Assembly (NCBI GenBank): GCA_014193115.1
Contig: BJHQ01000004.1
Coordinates: forward strand, 1-64,000
Length of the DNA stretch: 64,000 bases
Source: Planctomycetota bacterium
Lineage (GTDB): Bacteria; Planctomycetota; UBA11346
Reading direction: 5' to 3'
In this document: positions 6,796-15,590 of the stretch, piece after piece
How the letters are laid out: every line of letters begins with the position of its first letter
How positions within the stretch are numbered: the stretch's first letter is position 1
The notes under the pieces: generated by a model
Databases searched by the model: none
What the model saw: only the letters and a program-made list of their open reading frames with translations
Told to the model about the DNA's origin: nothing
Translations under genes and position numbers: made by a program

Positions 6796-9108
6796 TCATG
6801 GCGAATCAGCGGGATGGCCGAAGACCTGCAGCTCGCTGAAACCGAAGTGGCCAGCATTGTTGATGCGTTGAACTCGTACGTACCGATATCCCTTTGGGTC
6901 TTCGAACCACCTGGTCCAGGTTGCCGCCCTCTCCAATGGAACGAACTGTTCGCCGACCACAACCTTGTCCTTGAATGCCGGATCGTTGGAAACCCATACC
7001 GCGAAATTCCTTTGCTGTTCCGGATGCTGGTGTGATTGTCGCGCCAGAAGTTCTATGCGGCTGATCACCTGAGGTTTCTCCAAATCGACTTGCCACCAGG
7101 AGTTCGCCTCCTTGCCGTTATCCGCCCAGTCGGTCCTGAGATTATCGTCCACCCCAGCTGTTGGATTCACACCTGACCACGAACTCGACGCCAACACGGG
7201 TTTGCCTTTGGCGATGTTGATGATTTCGAGCCTGCGTCCTTCGATACCGGCATCCTCGACCGCTTTGCGCGCTTCCTCCGGCCAGTTGCGGTCAAGCACC
7301 AGAATCGGATCATGGACATAGGTGATGCCGGCATTCGTGCGGTGCCTGCTTGTCGAATACCAATTGCTGTCGTACAGACCTCGCTCATGAGGGGGGTTGC
7401 TTGCCTTCCCTTCTCCCGAAGGAGACCAGTCGGCAACATTGTTCCGCCAGACGAAGTCGCTGGAGCCGTTATCGCTGTAGAATGCAACGATACCAGCTCC
7501 GACATTGGGATTGAGGTTGCGGACATAGTTGTTCAGCACCATGGTGGTCTTTCCTTGTTCGCTCCATCCGTTCAGATAAATTGCTCCATTATCAGCGACT
7601 CGTTTGATCGGATCAATGATGCAATTGCGGGCGATGCGATTATCGCCGCCAAGAGGGACATTGCTGTCCCATCCGAGACCCAACGTGATGCCATGACTCG
7701 ACGTGTCATGGATGTAATTGTGCTCCATCCGGCTGCCCCGGGTCCAGATCATCTCGATGCCGGATCCATTCCAGTTGCAGCGTCCAGTGCGAGCGATTTC
7801 ACAATTCACAACTGAGATGCGTTCGGGAATCGCCGCGGCGCCAACATGGAAAACCCCGCCGATCGGCTGGTTCGGACGCTTGCTGCCGTGACACCACGAC
7901 CCCGCCAGGATGCCCGCAAAACCGGTGTCGCGGATGGTGCAGCGTTCAATCAGCACATCCGCCACGTAGTCAATCATGGAAATCCCCGCCCCGGTGGTTC
8001 CGAAAACCTCGCCATTGAGGAACGATATGTTCCGTGCGCGGTTGATCGTGATCGCTCCATTATAGAAATTGGCATTATGGTACACTCCGGTTTTCGGATC
8101 CGGCCGCAGATATCGAGCGCATTGTTCCGCCCAGAAACCAAAGGTGTTCGGTTCCATCCAGGTGCTGTGGGCAACCGCAATGCCGTCGAAGACGATATGT
8201 TCAGCTCTCCTCGCTTCGCTGGCGCCGTCGATTCTTATCACCTCCTCAAGCGCTGGGACAATCACTTCGGCGGCTGCCATATCTTCCCACGGAATGTACC
8301 TGAGTACGCCTGATTCCAGAGACCATTCTCCTGCTTCGTCCATGAGTTCCCGGGACCCGGTAACCCAGAACAGGTCCTTGAAGAAGACCAAATTAGCGGC
8401 TGAATCCTTACCCAGTTTCCACTCCACGCCTGCTCCTACGTTGAAACGCGCCGCAACCGTGCCATTTTCGACCGGTTGCATCTTTGTTATAGGAAGGATG
8501 TGCATTTCCCAACCACTCCCGGGACAACGGGTCCAAAGTTCCAGATCCTTGGCGTTGGCATAGGTGCCAAATTCTTTGGCGTCGAAGACGATGCCTGTTT
8601 TGTTTTTCTTCTCATCGAGGAGCCAGTCTTTGCCGCGGATCGGCTCCTTCATCATCGCCCGAGCCCGCCACTGACCGTTGACGCTGATGAACCGGAATCC
8701 ATCAAAGGCACACGGCGCCTGCCAGGCTCCACTCGTGTCCTTGGTCCATTGAGTGATCTTCCGACCCCCGCTCAGGACCGGTTGCCCATCTCCCGCCTTC
8801 CAGATCACGCGATGCCCGTTCAAACCGGAATCCAGGTTGGTCAGGGTAAAAGTCTTTTGCAGTTCATACCTTCCGCCCTGGAGCTTGATGACAATATCGC
8901 CCTGCATGCTCTGGTTCAATTCGCGCACGCGTTGTTGAGCCCGGAAGAGCGAACCTGGCGAATCCGGCGCTTCGCAGGAGATATGCGGTCCATCGCCGCC
9001 ATTCGGGGCGGCATACAGCGTTTTCCACGCCGCCGTTTCAGCAGCGGTTGCGATACCGGCTAGCATACCAACCGAGCAGATGGACCCCATGAGCAGCGCC
9101 AATTGCAT
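6796..9108 (-). CDS. Secreted right-handed beta-helix protein with C-terminal F5/8C (CBM32-like) domain
   Basis: I place the start at ATG 9108 (770 residues), because an AAGAAG-type ribosome-binding site precedes it and the longer frame begins with GTG at 9138. The first 21 residues are a signal peptide ending near Ala-Thr-Ala-Ala-Glu. Residues about 30-600 form a parallel beta-helix of the kind found in polysaccharide lyases and some hydrolases, with rungs such as Asn-Ile-Ser-Phe-Leu-Asn-Gly-Glu-Val-Phe-Gly and Val-Leu-Ile-Glu-Arg-Cys-Thr-Ile. Residues about 625-765 are an F5/8 type C (discoidin) domain with Trp-Trp-Gln-Val-Asp-Leu and Tyr-Val-Arg-Val-Gln, likely binding sugar. It probably acts outside the cytoplasm on plant or algal polysaccharide, near the GH27 gene. 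The substrate cannot be told. Confidence 0.8.
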   Translation of the reverse strand: MQLALLMGSICSVGMLAGIATAAETAAWKTLYAAPNGGDGPHISCEAPDSPGSLFRAQQRVRELNQSMQGDIVIKLQGGRYELQKTFTLTNLDSGLNGHRVIWKAGDGQPVLSGGRKITQWTKDTSGAWQAPCAFDGFRFISVNGQWRARAMMKEPIRGKDWLLDEKKNKTGIVFDAKEFGTYANAKDLELWTRCPGSGWEMHILPITKMQPVENGTVAARFNVGAGVEWKLGKDSAANLVFFKDLFWVTGSRELMDEAGEWSLESGVLRYIPWEDMAAAEVIVPALEEVIRIDGASEARRAEHIVFDGIAVAHSTWMEPNTFGFWAEQCARYLRPDPKTGVYHNANFYNGAITINRARNISFLNGEVFGTTGAGISMIDYVADVLIERCTIRDTGFAGILAGSWCHGSKRPNQPIGGVFHVGAAAIPERISVVNCEIARTGRCNWNGSGIEMIWTRGSRMEHNYIHDTSSHGITLGLGWDSNVPLGGDNRIARNCIIDPIKRVADNGAIYLNGWSEQGKTTMVLNNYVRNLNPNVGAGIVAFYSDNGSSDFVWRNNVADWSPSGEGKASNPPHERGLYDSNWYSTSRHRTNAGITYVHDPILVLDRNWPEEARKAVEDAGIEGRRLEIINIAKGKPVLASSSWSGVNPTAGVDDNLRTDWADNGKEANSWWQVDLEKPQVISRIELLARQSHQHPEQQRNFAVWVSNDPAFKDKVVVGEQFVPLERAATWTRWFEDPKGYRYVRVQRINNAGHFGFSELQVFGHPADSP

Positions 9109-9720
9109 GGTATTTCTTCTTTCGATGTGTATTTTCACGGTGTAACTTGGTTGAAGAATGATGGGTTGAATCAGGCGAATAATCGGCGTTGAATGGCTCT
9201 GTTTCCTGTTCGAAGGGGCTCGACCTTCACCGATAAAACCATAATTATTGAGGGGGCTTTTTTACTAGAACGTTGAAGCCATGCAATGTAGTTGGCCTGG
9301 AGAAACTGTCCGTGATGCACTGAACGATTACCAGGAGAGAAGAGGGGATTGACTGCCATCTGAAAGATTTGCTGCACCGGGATCTCAGCGCGTTTGATCT
9401 GATAGGACGTCACTGGAAGATCATTTCCAGACCATCCATGAAAGAGAGGGGGCCGGAAGCAGCCGACGGGGTCTTCACGGTGACCGTCGATCGGGTCAGC
9501 TGCTTTGGCGATGGGTCAAGGTGCTCCTGTCGGTGAGGATGGTGGATGCACAGGTGATTGGAAGCACCTGCTGCGGATGCGATGTGTTGCTTGTGCCTTC
9601 AGATTTCCTTCCAAGGGTTTCAGCTGCGCTTTATCCGACAGATTGGTCGCGCCTGTCCTTCAACAGTTTATCTCTGTTGCTCATCCCGTTTTCACAGAAC
9701 AGGGGTAGGCTGCCGGGAGC
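9109..9720. other. Long intergenic region between the beta-helix gene and the kinase pair
   Basis: This is about 610 bases, less GC-rich than its surroundings, upstream of two divergent genes, so it should hold both promoters. AT-rich patches lie at 9228-9270. A minus-strand frame stays open from about 9600 down to 9171 without an ATG (only a GTG at 9413). I recognise no family in it, so I do not call a gene. It could be another decayed accessory gene. Confidence 0.4.
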
Positions 9721-11046
9721 ATGCCGCGCCCCTCCAGCGAATCGTTCGAGGACATCGCCGCCAGTTTGCGCGCTCTCGGTGATGGCACGTTTGGCAAGCC
9801 GGCGACTCCTCCGCTGCCTCGTTCGGTCTCGCAGTTCCGCAACAGCGATTCGTTCCAACCGGATGAGGATCAGGCGCCGCCGTCGGAGATGCCGGTGGCT
9901 AGCCGGTACAAGATGGGCCGGTTGCTTGGTCGCGGAGGCCAGGGCCGGGTGTTCTCGTGCCGGCACGATTTCCTCGACCGTGAGGTTGCGATCAAGCTGC
10001 TCGAACGCAGCGACCAGGTCCACCGCGCCCGGTTCCGCACCGAGGCCCGGATCACGGCTTCTCTCGCCCATCCCTCAGTGACCACGGTCTACGACGCCGG
10101 AGAAGGCCTGCTGGTGATGGAGCTGCTCTCTGGCGTCCCTTTCGACCAGTTCATCGGCACCGATCCGGCGTTGATCGACGTGCCGATGGCGGTGGATGTG
10201 CTGATCAAGGTCTGCCAAGCGGTGGAATACGCCCATACCCGAGGTGTTCTCCACCGTGACATCAAAGCGGCCAACGTCGTCACTGGGCAGTTCGGTGAGG
10301 CGATCCTGATCGACTGGGGTCTGGCGGTCAGGCTGGATAAGGGCCACCTGCCCAGGGACCAGGAGGGTCTGCCGGTGCCGGTGTGCGCCGGGACGCCCGC
10401 CTGTCTACCACCTGAACTGTTCGACAACCGCCATGACCGGATCGGAACGGCTTCGGATGTCTTCCTGCTCGGAGCGATGCTCTATCACGTGCTGGCCGGA
10501 CGGATGCCCTACGACGAAGGTGAAGAGCTGGACGATACGTTGGCACTGGCCAGGTCCGGCGATTGCCCGCCGGTGGAGCGGCTCAACCCGGCGGCGCCGC
10601 CCCGGCTGGTCGCCCTCGCCCGACGGGCCATGGCGATGGCTCCGGCCGATCGCCTGAGCGCGGCTGATCTGCGGGCCGAGCTCCAGAAATGGGCACGGCA
10701 ATCGGGCAATATCGATGCCGCGCGGCATTGCATTGAACTCGGCCGCCTGCTGGTCCAGCGCGCCCAGATGTGCAGCCGGCGCGAGCAGGAGGTCAAGACC
10801 GACTGCTATCTGCAGGCCCTGGCCCAATACGACGAGGCCATAGCCCTGGCTCCGGACATGCCGGGTCTGTCCACCGAGCGCCAGTGGATCATGGGGGAAT
10901 TCATCGAGGCCCTGGTCGGGGGCGGGGATATTTCGATGGCCCGGCTGCTTGAGCGGCACAACCGGCTGCCGGTCCTACGGCCGCCGAGCATCGCCGACTC
11001 GCGCCGTCCGGAATCGGTCAGCGCGCTGCGCCGATCGGGGGTCTGA
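9721..11046 (+). CDS. Serine/threonine protein kinase (first of a tandem pair)
   Basis: This 441-residue protein should phosphorylate Ser/Thr on unknown partners. Residues 1-60 are a disordered Ser/Pro-rich leader. The kinase domain (about 63-325) has the glycine loop Gly-Arg-Gly-Gly-Gln-Gly at 70-75, Lys92 in Val-Ala-Ile-Lys, catalytic Asp180 in His-Arg-Asp-Ile-Lys-Ala-Ala-Asn, and Asp-Trp-Gly (198-200) in place of Asp-Phe-Gly. The tail (about 330-440) is helical and TPR-like. There is no transmembrane segment, so it is probably cytosolic. The next gene is a paralog starting 2 bases after this stop, so the two are surely co-transcribed. All catalytic residues are present. Confidence 0.93.
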   Translation: MPRPSSESFEDIAASLRALGDGTFGKPATPPLPRSVSQFRNSDSFQPDEDQAPPSEMPVASRYKMGRLLGRGGQGRVFSCRHDFLDREVAIKLLERSDQVHRARFRTEARITASLAHPSVTTVYDAGEGLLVMELLSGVPFDQFIGTDPALIDVPMAVDVLIKVCQAVEYAHTRGVLHRDIKAANVVTGQFGEAILIDWGLAVRLDKGHLPRDQEGLPVPVCAGTPACLPPELFDNRHDRIGTASDVFLLGAMLYHVLAGRMPYDEGEELDDTLALARSGDCPPVERLNPAAPPRLVALARRAMAMAPADRLSAADLRAELQKWARQSGNIDAARHCIELGRLLVQRAQMCSRREQEVKTDCYLQALAQYDEAIALAPDMPGLSTERQWIMGEFIEALVGGGDISMARLLERHNRLPVLRPPSIADSRRPESVSALRRSGV

Positions 11047-11048
11047 CC

Positions 11049-12515
11049 ATGTCCCGGAACCCGACTTCCAAACCGCCAGCCAGCGGATCGCTTGGATCGG
11101 TCGTCGACGCCGATGAACTTTTCGGCCAGGATCCGCTGCGCACCACCTCGACCCACTACGATTTCGAAGCATTTCGCCCTGCCGACCAACCAGGCACGGT
11201 CCAGCGCAGCGCCTTGCGCACCACCTGGACTCCTGAATCGCCCAAGGAGGACGAGCCGCCTCCGCCAATGGAGGTCGCGGTCGGGACTCGTTACAAGGTC
11301 GGCACGCTGCTCGGCCGCGGCGGCCAGGGCAAGGTGTTCTCATGCATGCACGAGTTCCTCGATCGCGAAGTGGCGGTGAAGCTGTGCAGCCATAGCGACG
11401 GCGTCCAGCGCAGCCGATTCCGCAGCGAAGCGCGCCTGACCTCGTCGCTGTCCCATCCATTCATCACTCCGGTCTATGACGGTGGTGATGGATTCCTGGT
11501 GATGAAGCGCCTGGTCGGAGATCCCCTCGACCATCTGATCGATGCCGACGGTGACAGCGGCACCACCGGAGCCCACCGCGGTGGTCCGGTCAAGCGGCGC
11601 AAGGCCGACCTCGCCTTCGCCGTCGAGGTGATCATCCTCGCCTGCCACGCCATCGAGTACGCCCATGCCCGCGAGGTGCTGCACCGCGACATCAAGGCAG
11701 CCAACATCATCACCGGTCTGTACGGCGAAGTGACGGTGATCGACTGGGGTCTGGCGGTCCGCCTGGAACAGGGCCATGTGCCGCAGCGGGTCGAGGATCA
11801 TCCGGTGTCGGTCTGCGCGGGGACCCCGGCCTGCATGCCGCCGGAAGTGTTCGAAGGCCGCCATGACCGGGTCGGCAAGCCAGCGGATGTCTTCCTGCTC
11901 GGGGCGCTGCTCTACCACGCCCTCACCGGCCGGATGCCCTATGACGATGGCGGGTCCCTGAAAAGCACCTTGGCCAAGGCCCGGGATGTGAATTTCCCGC
12001 CGGTCGAGCGGTTCAACGCGATGGCCCCGCCTCGCCTGGCCACCTTGCAGAAACGGGCGATGTCCCGCCGCCCCCATGAGCGGCCGACCGTGACCGAGTT
12101 CCGGACCAGTTTGCAGCAGTGGATCCGCCAGTCGGGCAACGTCGATCAGGCCCGGCACTGCGTCGAACTCGCCCGCCTGCTGGTCCATCGCGCCCAGCTG
12201 TGCAGCCGGCGCGAGCACGAGGTCAAAACCGATTGCTATCTGCAAGCCTTGGCCCAGTACGATCGCGGCCTGGTGCTGTGTGAAGAGATGCCCGGCGTCG
12301 TCACCGAGCGGGCCTGGGTCCTGCGGGAATTCATCGAGGCCTGTGTGGTCGGCGGCGACATCACCCTGGCCCGGCTGCTTGAACGCCACAACCGGCTGCC
12401 AGTGGGCCGGTTGAGCCCGGGCGGCGTCGAAAAACCTTCGGAGGGCGAGGCCGCCCTCGACCAGATCACTGGCAAGACGACCACCACCCGCCGCGCCAGG
12501 CGCCAGCCACGCTGA
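11049..12515 (+). CDS. Serine/threonine protein kinase (second of a tandem pair)
   Basis: This 488-residue paralog of the preceding kinase has the same layout: a disordered 75-residue leader, a kinase domain (about 82-365), and a shared helical TPR-like tail containing Gln-Ser-Gly-Asn-Val-Asp-Gln-Ala-Arg-His-Cys. Catalytic features are Gly90-Gly-Gln-Gly, Lys111, Asp214 in His-Arg-Asp-Ile-Lys and Asp-Trp-Gly at 232-234. It differs from its sister by an inserted charged loop at about 165-186 (Asp-Gly-Asp-Ser-Gly ... Lys-Arg-Arg-Lys) between the hinge and the C-lobe. Tandem duplication followed by divergence is the simplest history. The MoxR-like gene follows 81 bases later on the same strand. 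Confidence 0.93.
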   Translation: MSRNPTSKPPASGSLGSVVDADELFGQDPLRTTSTHYDFEAFRPADQPGTVQRSALRTTWTPESPKEDEPPPPMEVAVGTRYKVGTLLGRGGQGKVFSCMHEFLDREVAVKLCSHSDGVQRSRFRSEARLTSSLSHPFITPVYDGGDGFLVMKRLVGDPLDHLIDADGDSGTTGAHRGGPVKRRKADLAFAVEVIILACHAIEYAHAREVLHRDIKAANIITGLYGEVTVIDWGLAVRLEQGHVPQRVEDHPVSVCAGTPACMPPEVFEGRHDRVGKPADVFLLGALLYHALTGRMPYDDGGSLKSTLAKARDVNFPPVERFNAMAPPRLATLQKRAMSRRPHERPTVTEFRTSLQQWIRQSGNVDQARHCVELARLLVHRAQLCSRREHEVKTDCYLQALAQYDRGLVLCEEMPGVVTERAWVLREFIEACVVGGDITLARLLERHNRLPVGRLSPGGVEKPSEGEAALDQITGKTTTTRRARRQPR

Positions 12516-12596
12516 GCCCGCGCCGAGGATTCGGATCGGACGAGGCTTGCCGACTTGCCGCCTTGGCGATTGGCGATCCGTGTTAGGTTACCGGCG

Positions 12597-14099
12597 ATGA
12601 CCGCTTTGCCTGCCACCCGCGGCGCCCTTCGCGCCGATGGACGATTCCCGCCCCGGCCGGTCAAGGCCGAGCTCCGCGCCAATCTGGTCTCGGCTCTTGC
12701 CGCTGGCCAGACCGGCGAATCCCTGTTCCCGGGCTTGGTCGGCTATGGCGAGACGGTGGTGCCCCAGGTCGCCAATGCCGTGCTCGCTGGCCACGACCTG
12801 CTGCTGCTCGGCCTGCGCGGCCAGGCCAAGACCCGGCTGGCGCGGTCGCTGGCGCGGTTCCTCGATCCCCAGGTCCCGGCGCTGGCCGGCGATCCGCTGC
12901 GTTCCCATCCGCTCGCGCCGGTCGGGGCCGTGGCTGAAGAGATCATCGCCATCCACGGCGATGATGCGCCGGTGCTGTGGCTGGGCCGCGAAGAACGCTA
13001 CGGCGAAAAACTGGCGACTCCGGACGTTTCGGTGGCCGACCTGATTGGAGATGTCGATCCGATCCGCGCCTCGCGCCAGGGCTACGACCTGGGCGACCTG
13101 CGGGCGGTGACCTTCGGCATCGTGCCGCGCACCAACCGCGGCATCTTCTGCATCAACGAATTGCCTGACTTGGCACCGCGCATCCAGGTGGCGCTGTTCA
13201 ACATCCTCGAAGAGCAGGATGTGCAGGTGCGCGGCATCCCGCTCCGCCTGCCGCTCGATCTGCTGCTGGTATTCACCGCCAATCCCGAGGACTACACCGC
13301 CCGCGGCCGGATCATCACCCCGCTCAAGGACCGCATCGGCGCGCAAGTGCTCACCCACTACCCGAAGACCCGGGCCGAAGGCGTCGCGGTCATGCGTCAA
13401 GAAGCCGAGCTGGTCAACGAGCCTGGCTGCCGGCCGGTGATCCCGGCGTTGTTTACCGAACTGATCGAGGAGGCCGCCCGCGCCGCGCGGAGCAGCGAAT
13501 ACGTCGATCACAAGAGCGGCGTCTCGGCCCGACTCACGATTGCTGCGCTTGAAGCCCTGCATGCGAATGTCCTGTCGCGCGGCCTGCACCTGGGCGAAAG
13601 TGCACCCCAGGCGCGGCTGGTCGATCTGCCCGCGACTTTGCCGGCGATGACCGGCAAGATCGAACTGGCCTATGAAGGCGAGCAGGAAGGCCCGCTGAAA
13701 GTCGGCTGGCATATCCTCGGCCAGGCCCTGCTTGCGCTGTGGAACGAACGCCTTCCGCCAGTGCTGAAGGAAGGCGAGGACGAACGGGATGGACCGTGGA
13801 AACCCACGCTGAGCTGGTTCGCCGCCGGCAACAAGGTCGTTCTGAACGACCGCTCGACGACCGCCGAGCACGAGGCCGCCCTGATGGCGGTTCCCGGCCT
13901 GGCCAAGGCGGTGGATGCCCTGCTCAAGCCGGTCGCAGCCGAGCGTGCGCTGTGGATGGAGTTCGCTCTCGAAGGACTGTTCCACGGAGGCGCCTTGGCC
14001 CGTGAGGATTCCGCCCGCGGGATGGTGTACGCCGATCTGCTGTCCCACATGATGGGCCGCGGCGAAGGCGGCGCAAAAAGCGCACAGCGCCGCGGCTGA
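12597..14099 (+). CDS. MoxR/magnesium-chelatase-like AAA+ ATPase
   Basis: I chose ATG 12597 (500 residues); the longer frame begins with an unlikely TTG at 12555. It is an AAA+ ATPase of the helix-2-insert clade (MoxR, chelatase subunit I). Walker A is Gly-Leu-Arg-Gly-Gln-Ala-Lys-Thr at 72-79, Walker B is within Gly-Ile-Phe-Cys-Ile-Asn-Glu-Leu-Pro-Asp-Leu, and sensor 1 is Val-Phe-Thr-Ala-Asn-Pro-Glu-Asp. Such ATPases pair with VWA proteins to remodel or insert metal into target complexes, and the next gene is a VWA protein. The long C-terminal region (about 300-500) has no motif I know. The target is unknown. Confidence 0.88.
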   Translation: MTALPATRGALRADGRFPPRPVKAELRANLVSALAAGQTGESLFPGLVGYGETVVPQVANAVLAGHDLLLLGLRGQAKTRLARSLARFLDPQVPALAGDPLRSHPLAPVGAVAEEIIAIHGDDAPVLWLGREERYGEKLATPDVSVADLIGDVDPIRASRQGYDLGDLRAVTFGIVPRTNRGIFCINELPDLAPRIQVALFNILEEQDVQVRGIPLRLPLDLLLVFTANPEDYTARGRIITPLKDRIGAQVLTHYPKTRAEGVAVMRQEAELVNEPGCRPVIPALFTELIEEAARAARSSEYVDHKSGVSARLTIAALEALHANVLSRGLHLGESAPQARLVDLPATLPAMTGKIELAYEGEQEGPLKVGWHILGQALLALWNERLPPVLKEGEDERDGPWKPTLSWFAAGNKVVLNDRSTTAEHEAALMAVPGLAKAVDALLKPVAAERALWMEFALEGLFHGGALAREDSARGMVYADLLSHMMGRGEGGAKSAQRRG

Positions 14100-14138
14100 A
14101 GCGATGCCCAATCTCCATTCGGACGGAGCTGAACGGTA

Positions 14139-15233
14139 ATGCGCTACGCCTACCACCACCTCGACTGGCGCGACCTGCTCAACCGCATGAGCCAGGAAGG
14201 CCGGATCGATCAGGTCTTCCGCCAGCTGATGCTGGTGCTGAACGGCGATGTCGAGGCCGCCTTCCGCCAGCTCGACCGGATGTCCGCCCGCTTCCGCCAG
14301 GCCCTCGGCTTCGATCGCGACGAATTCGAACAGCGGCTGCGCGACCAGAAGCTGGTCGAGGGCCAGCCAGGCGAGCGGCGGATGACCGCCAAAGGCGAGC
14401 AGGCGGTGCGCTCGGGCTGCCTCGACGATGTCTTTGGAAAATTAAAGGCCGGCGGCCGCGGCGACCATCTCGTGACCAGGGACGCCGGCCGCGGTGAATT
14501 CAATGGCGAACAACGGCCGTGGCAGCCGGGGGACGAATCCCTCGACATCGCCTATCGCGAATCGCTGCTTGCCGCCTATCGCCAGGGCCGGAAGGATCTC
14601 GAAGACGGCGATCTGGTGGTCGGCCAGCGTGATGCATCGACCTCGGCGGCGACGGTGATGCTGATCGACATCAGCCATTCGATGACCTTGTACGGCGAGG
14701 ACCGCATCACCCCGGCCAAGCGGGTGGCCTTGGCCTTCGCCGAGCTGCAGCGCCGGCGCTATCCTCGGGACACGTTGGACGTGCTCGCCTTCGGCGACGA
14801 CGTGCGCACGGTGCCGCTGGTCGAACTGCCCTATCTGAGCAACGGGCCGTTCCACACCAATACCTGCGAGGCGCTGCGGCGGGCGGCGGAAATCCTGGCC
14901 AAGCGCCATCAGCCGACCAAACGGGTGGTGATGATCACCGACGGCAAGCCGACCGCGCTGTTCACCGGGGCCCGCGACCGCGATGGGGCCCGGGAGCTGA
15001 TCATCAATTCGAGCTATGGCCTCGATCCCGAGATCGTCGCCTCGACCCTCAACCAGGGCGCCCGCTATCCCCGGCTCGGCATCGACCTGACCGTGTTCAT
15101 GGTCGCCAGCGACCCGTACCTCGACCGTTTCGTCAAGCAGCTGGTCGAGGTCACCCGCGGCCGGGCCTTCCGCGCCACCCTCGATGATCTGGGCGGGCAG
15201 GTGCTCGATCGGATTTTCGGTGGCAAACGCTGA
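14139..15233 (+). CDS. VWA-domain protein, partner of the MoxR-like ATPase
   Basis: This 364-residue protein is helical and charged in its first 165 residues. From about 172 it carries a von Willebrand A domain with a complete MIDAS: Asp-Ile-Ser-His-Ser at 177-181, then a Thr region, and Thr-Asp-Gly-Lys-Pro near 266. A VWA protein right after a MoxR ATPase is a common chaperone-like pair (compare BchD/BchI, CoxE/CoxD, RavA/ViaA). With two kinases just upstream, the four genes look like one module. No signal peptide is visible. A GGAG lies about 11 bases before the ATG. Confidence 0.88.
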   Translation: MRYAYHHLDWRDLLNRMSQEGRIDQVFRQLMLVLNGDVEAAFRQLDRMSARFRQALGFDRDEFEQRLRDQKLVEGQPGERRMTAKGEQAVRSGCLDDVFGKLKAGGRGDHLVTRDAGRGEFNGEQRPWQPGDESLDIAYRESLLAAYRQGRKDLEDGDLVVGQRDASTSAATVMLIDISHSMTLYGEDRITPAKRVALAFAELQRRRYPRDTLDVLAFGDDVRTVPLVELPYLSNGPFHTNTCEALRRAAEILAKRHQPTKRVVMITDGKPTALFTGARDRDGARELIINSSYGLDPEIVASTLNQGARYPRLGIDLTVFMVASDPYLDRFVKQLVEVTRGRAFRATLDDLGGQVLDRIFGGKR

Positions 15234-15398
15234 AGTCGAGCCGGCCCGATTCGGACGGATGCGGATTGTTGTGGAATTGTCCAGTATTATTTCCATTGGT
15301 CGGCCACCGAGCCAAGACCGCGCCATGACTATCTGGATGATCGGCGCTGCCGATCGCCCCCCATCTTGCTGAATCCAGCTTCCGGCGATGATCCCCGC

Positions 15399-15590
15399 AT
15401 GTCCGCTACGTTCGGCTGCCCGGCTTGCGGAAAGCCGGTGCCTGTCGAGCCGGTCAGCCGGCCCGCCTCGTTTCCGTTCTGCTCGCCGCGTTGCCGGCTG
15501 CTCGACCTCGGGGCGTGGTGCGATGGGAAGTACGCCATCGCCGGCCGGCCGCTCGCCCAAGACCCTGACGAGGACTCCGACCACCTGTGA
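15399..15590 (+). CDS. yacG: DNA gyrase inhibitor YacG
   Basis: This is a 63-residue zinc-ribbon protein. Cys7 and Cys10 (Cys-Pro-Ala-Cys-Gly-Lys) with Cys28 and Cys32 (Phe-Cys-Ser-Pro-Arg-Cys) form the four-cysteine zinc site. Arg-Cys-Arg-Leu-Leu-Asp-Leu-Gly-Ala-Trp plus Tyr-Ala-Ile-Ala-Gly is the diagnostic YacG stretch. In E. coli YacG binds the GyrB C-terminal domain and blocks DNA binding; a gyrB gene lies 7 kb away here. I prefer ATG 15399 over the TTG at 15366. Its TGA overlaps the GTG start of the glycosyltransferase gene, implying translational coupling. Confidence 0.88.
   Translation: MSATFGCPACGKPVPVEPVSRPASFPFCSPRCRLLDLGAWCDGKYAIAGRPLAQDPDEDSDHL

Noticed and set aside
12588-14159. 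523-codon minus-strand frame antisense to the MoxR-like gene
   Set aside because: The plus strand carries Walker A, Walker B and sensor motifs; the minus product has none.
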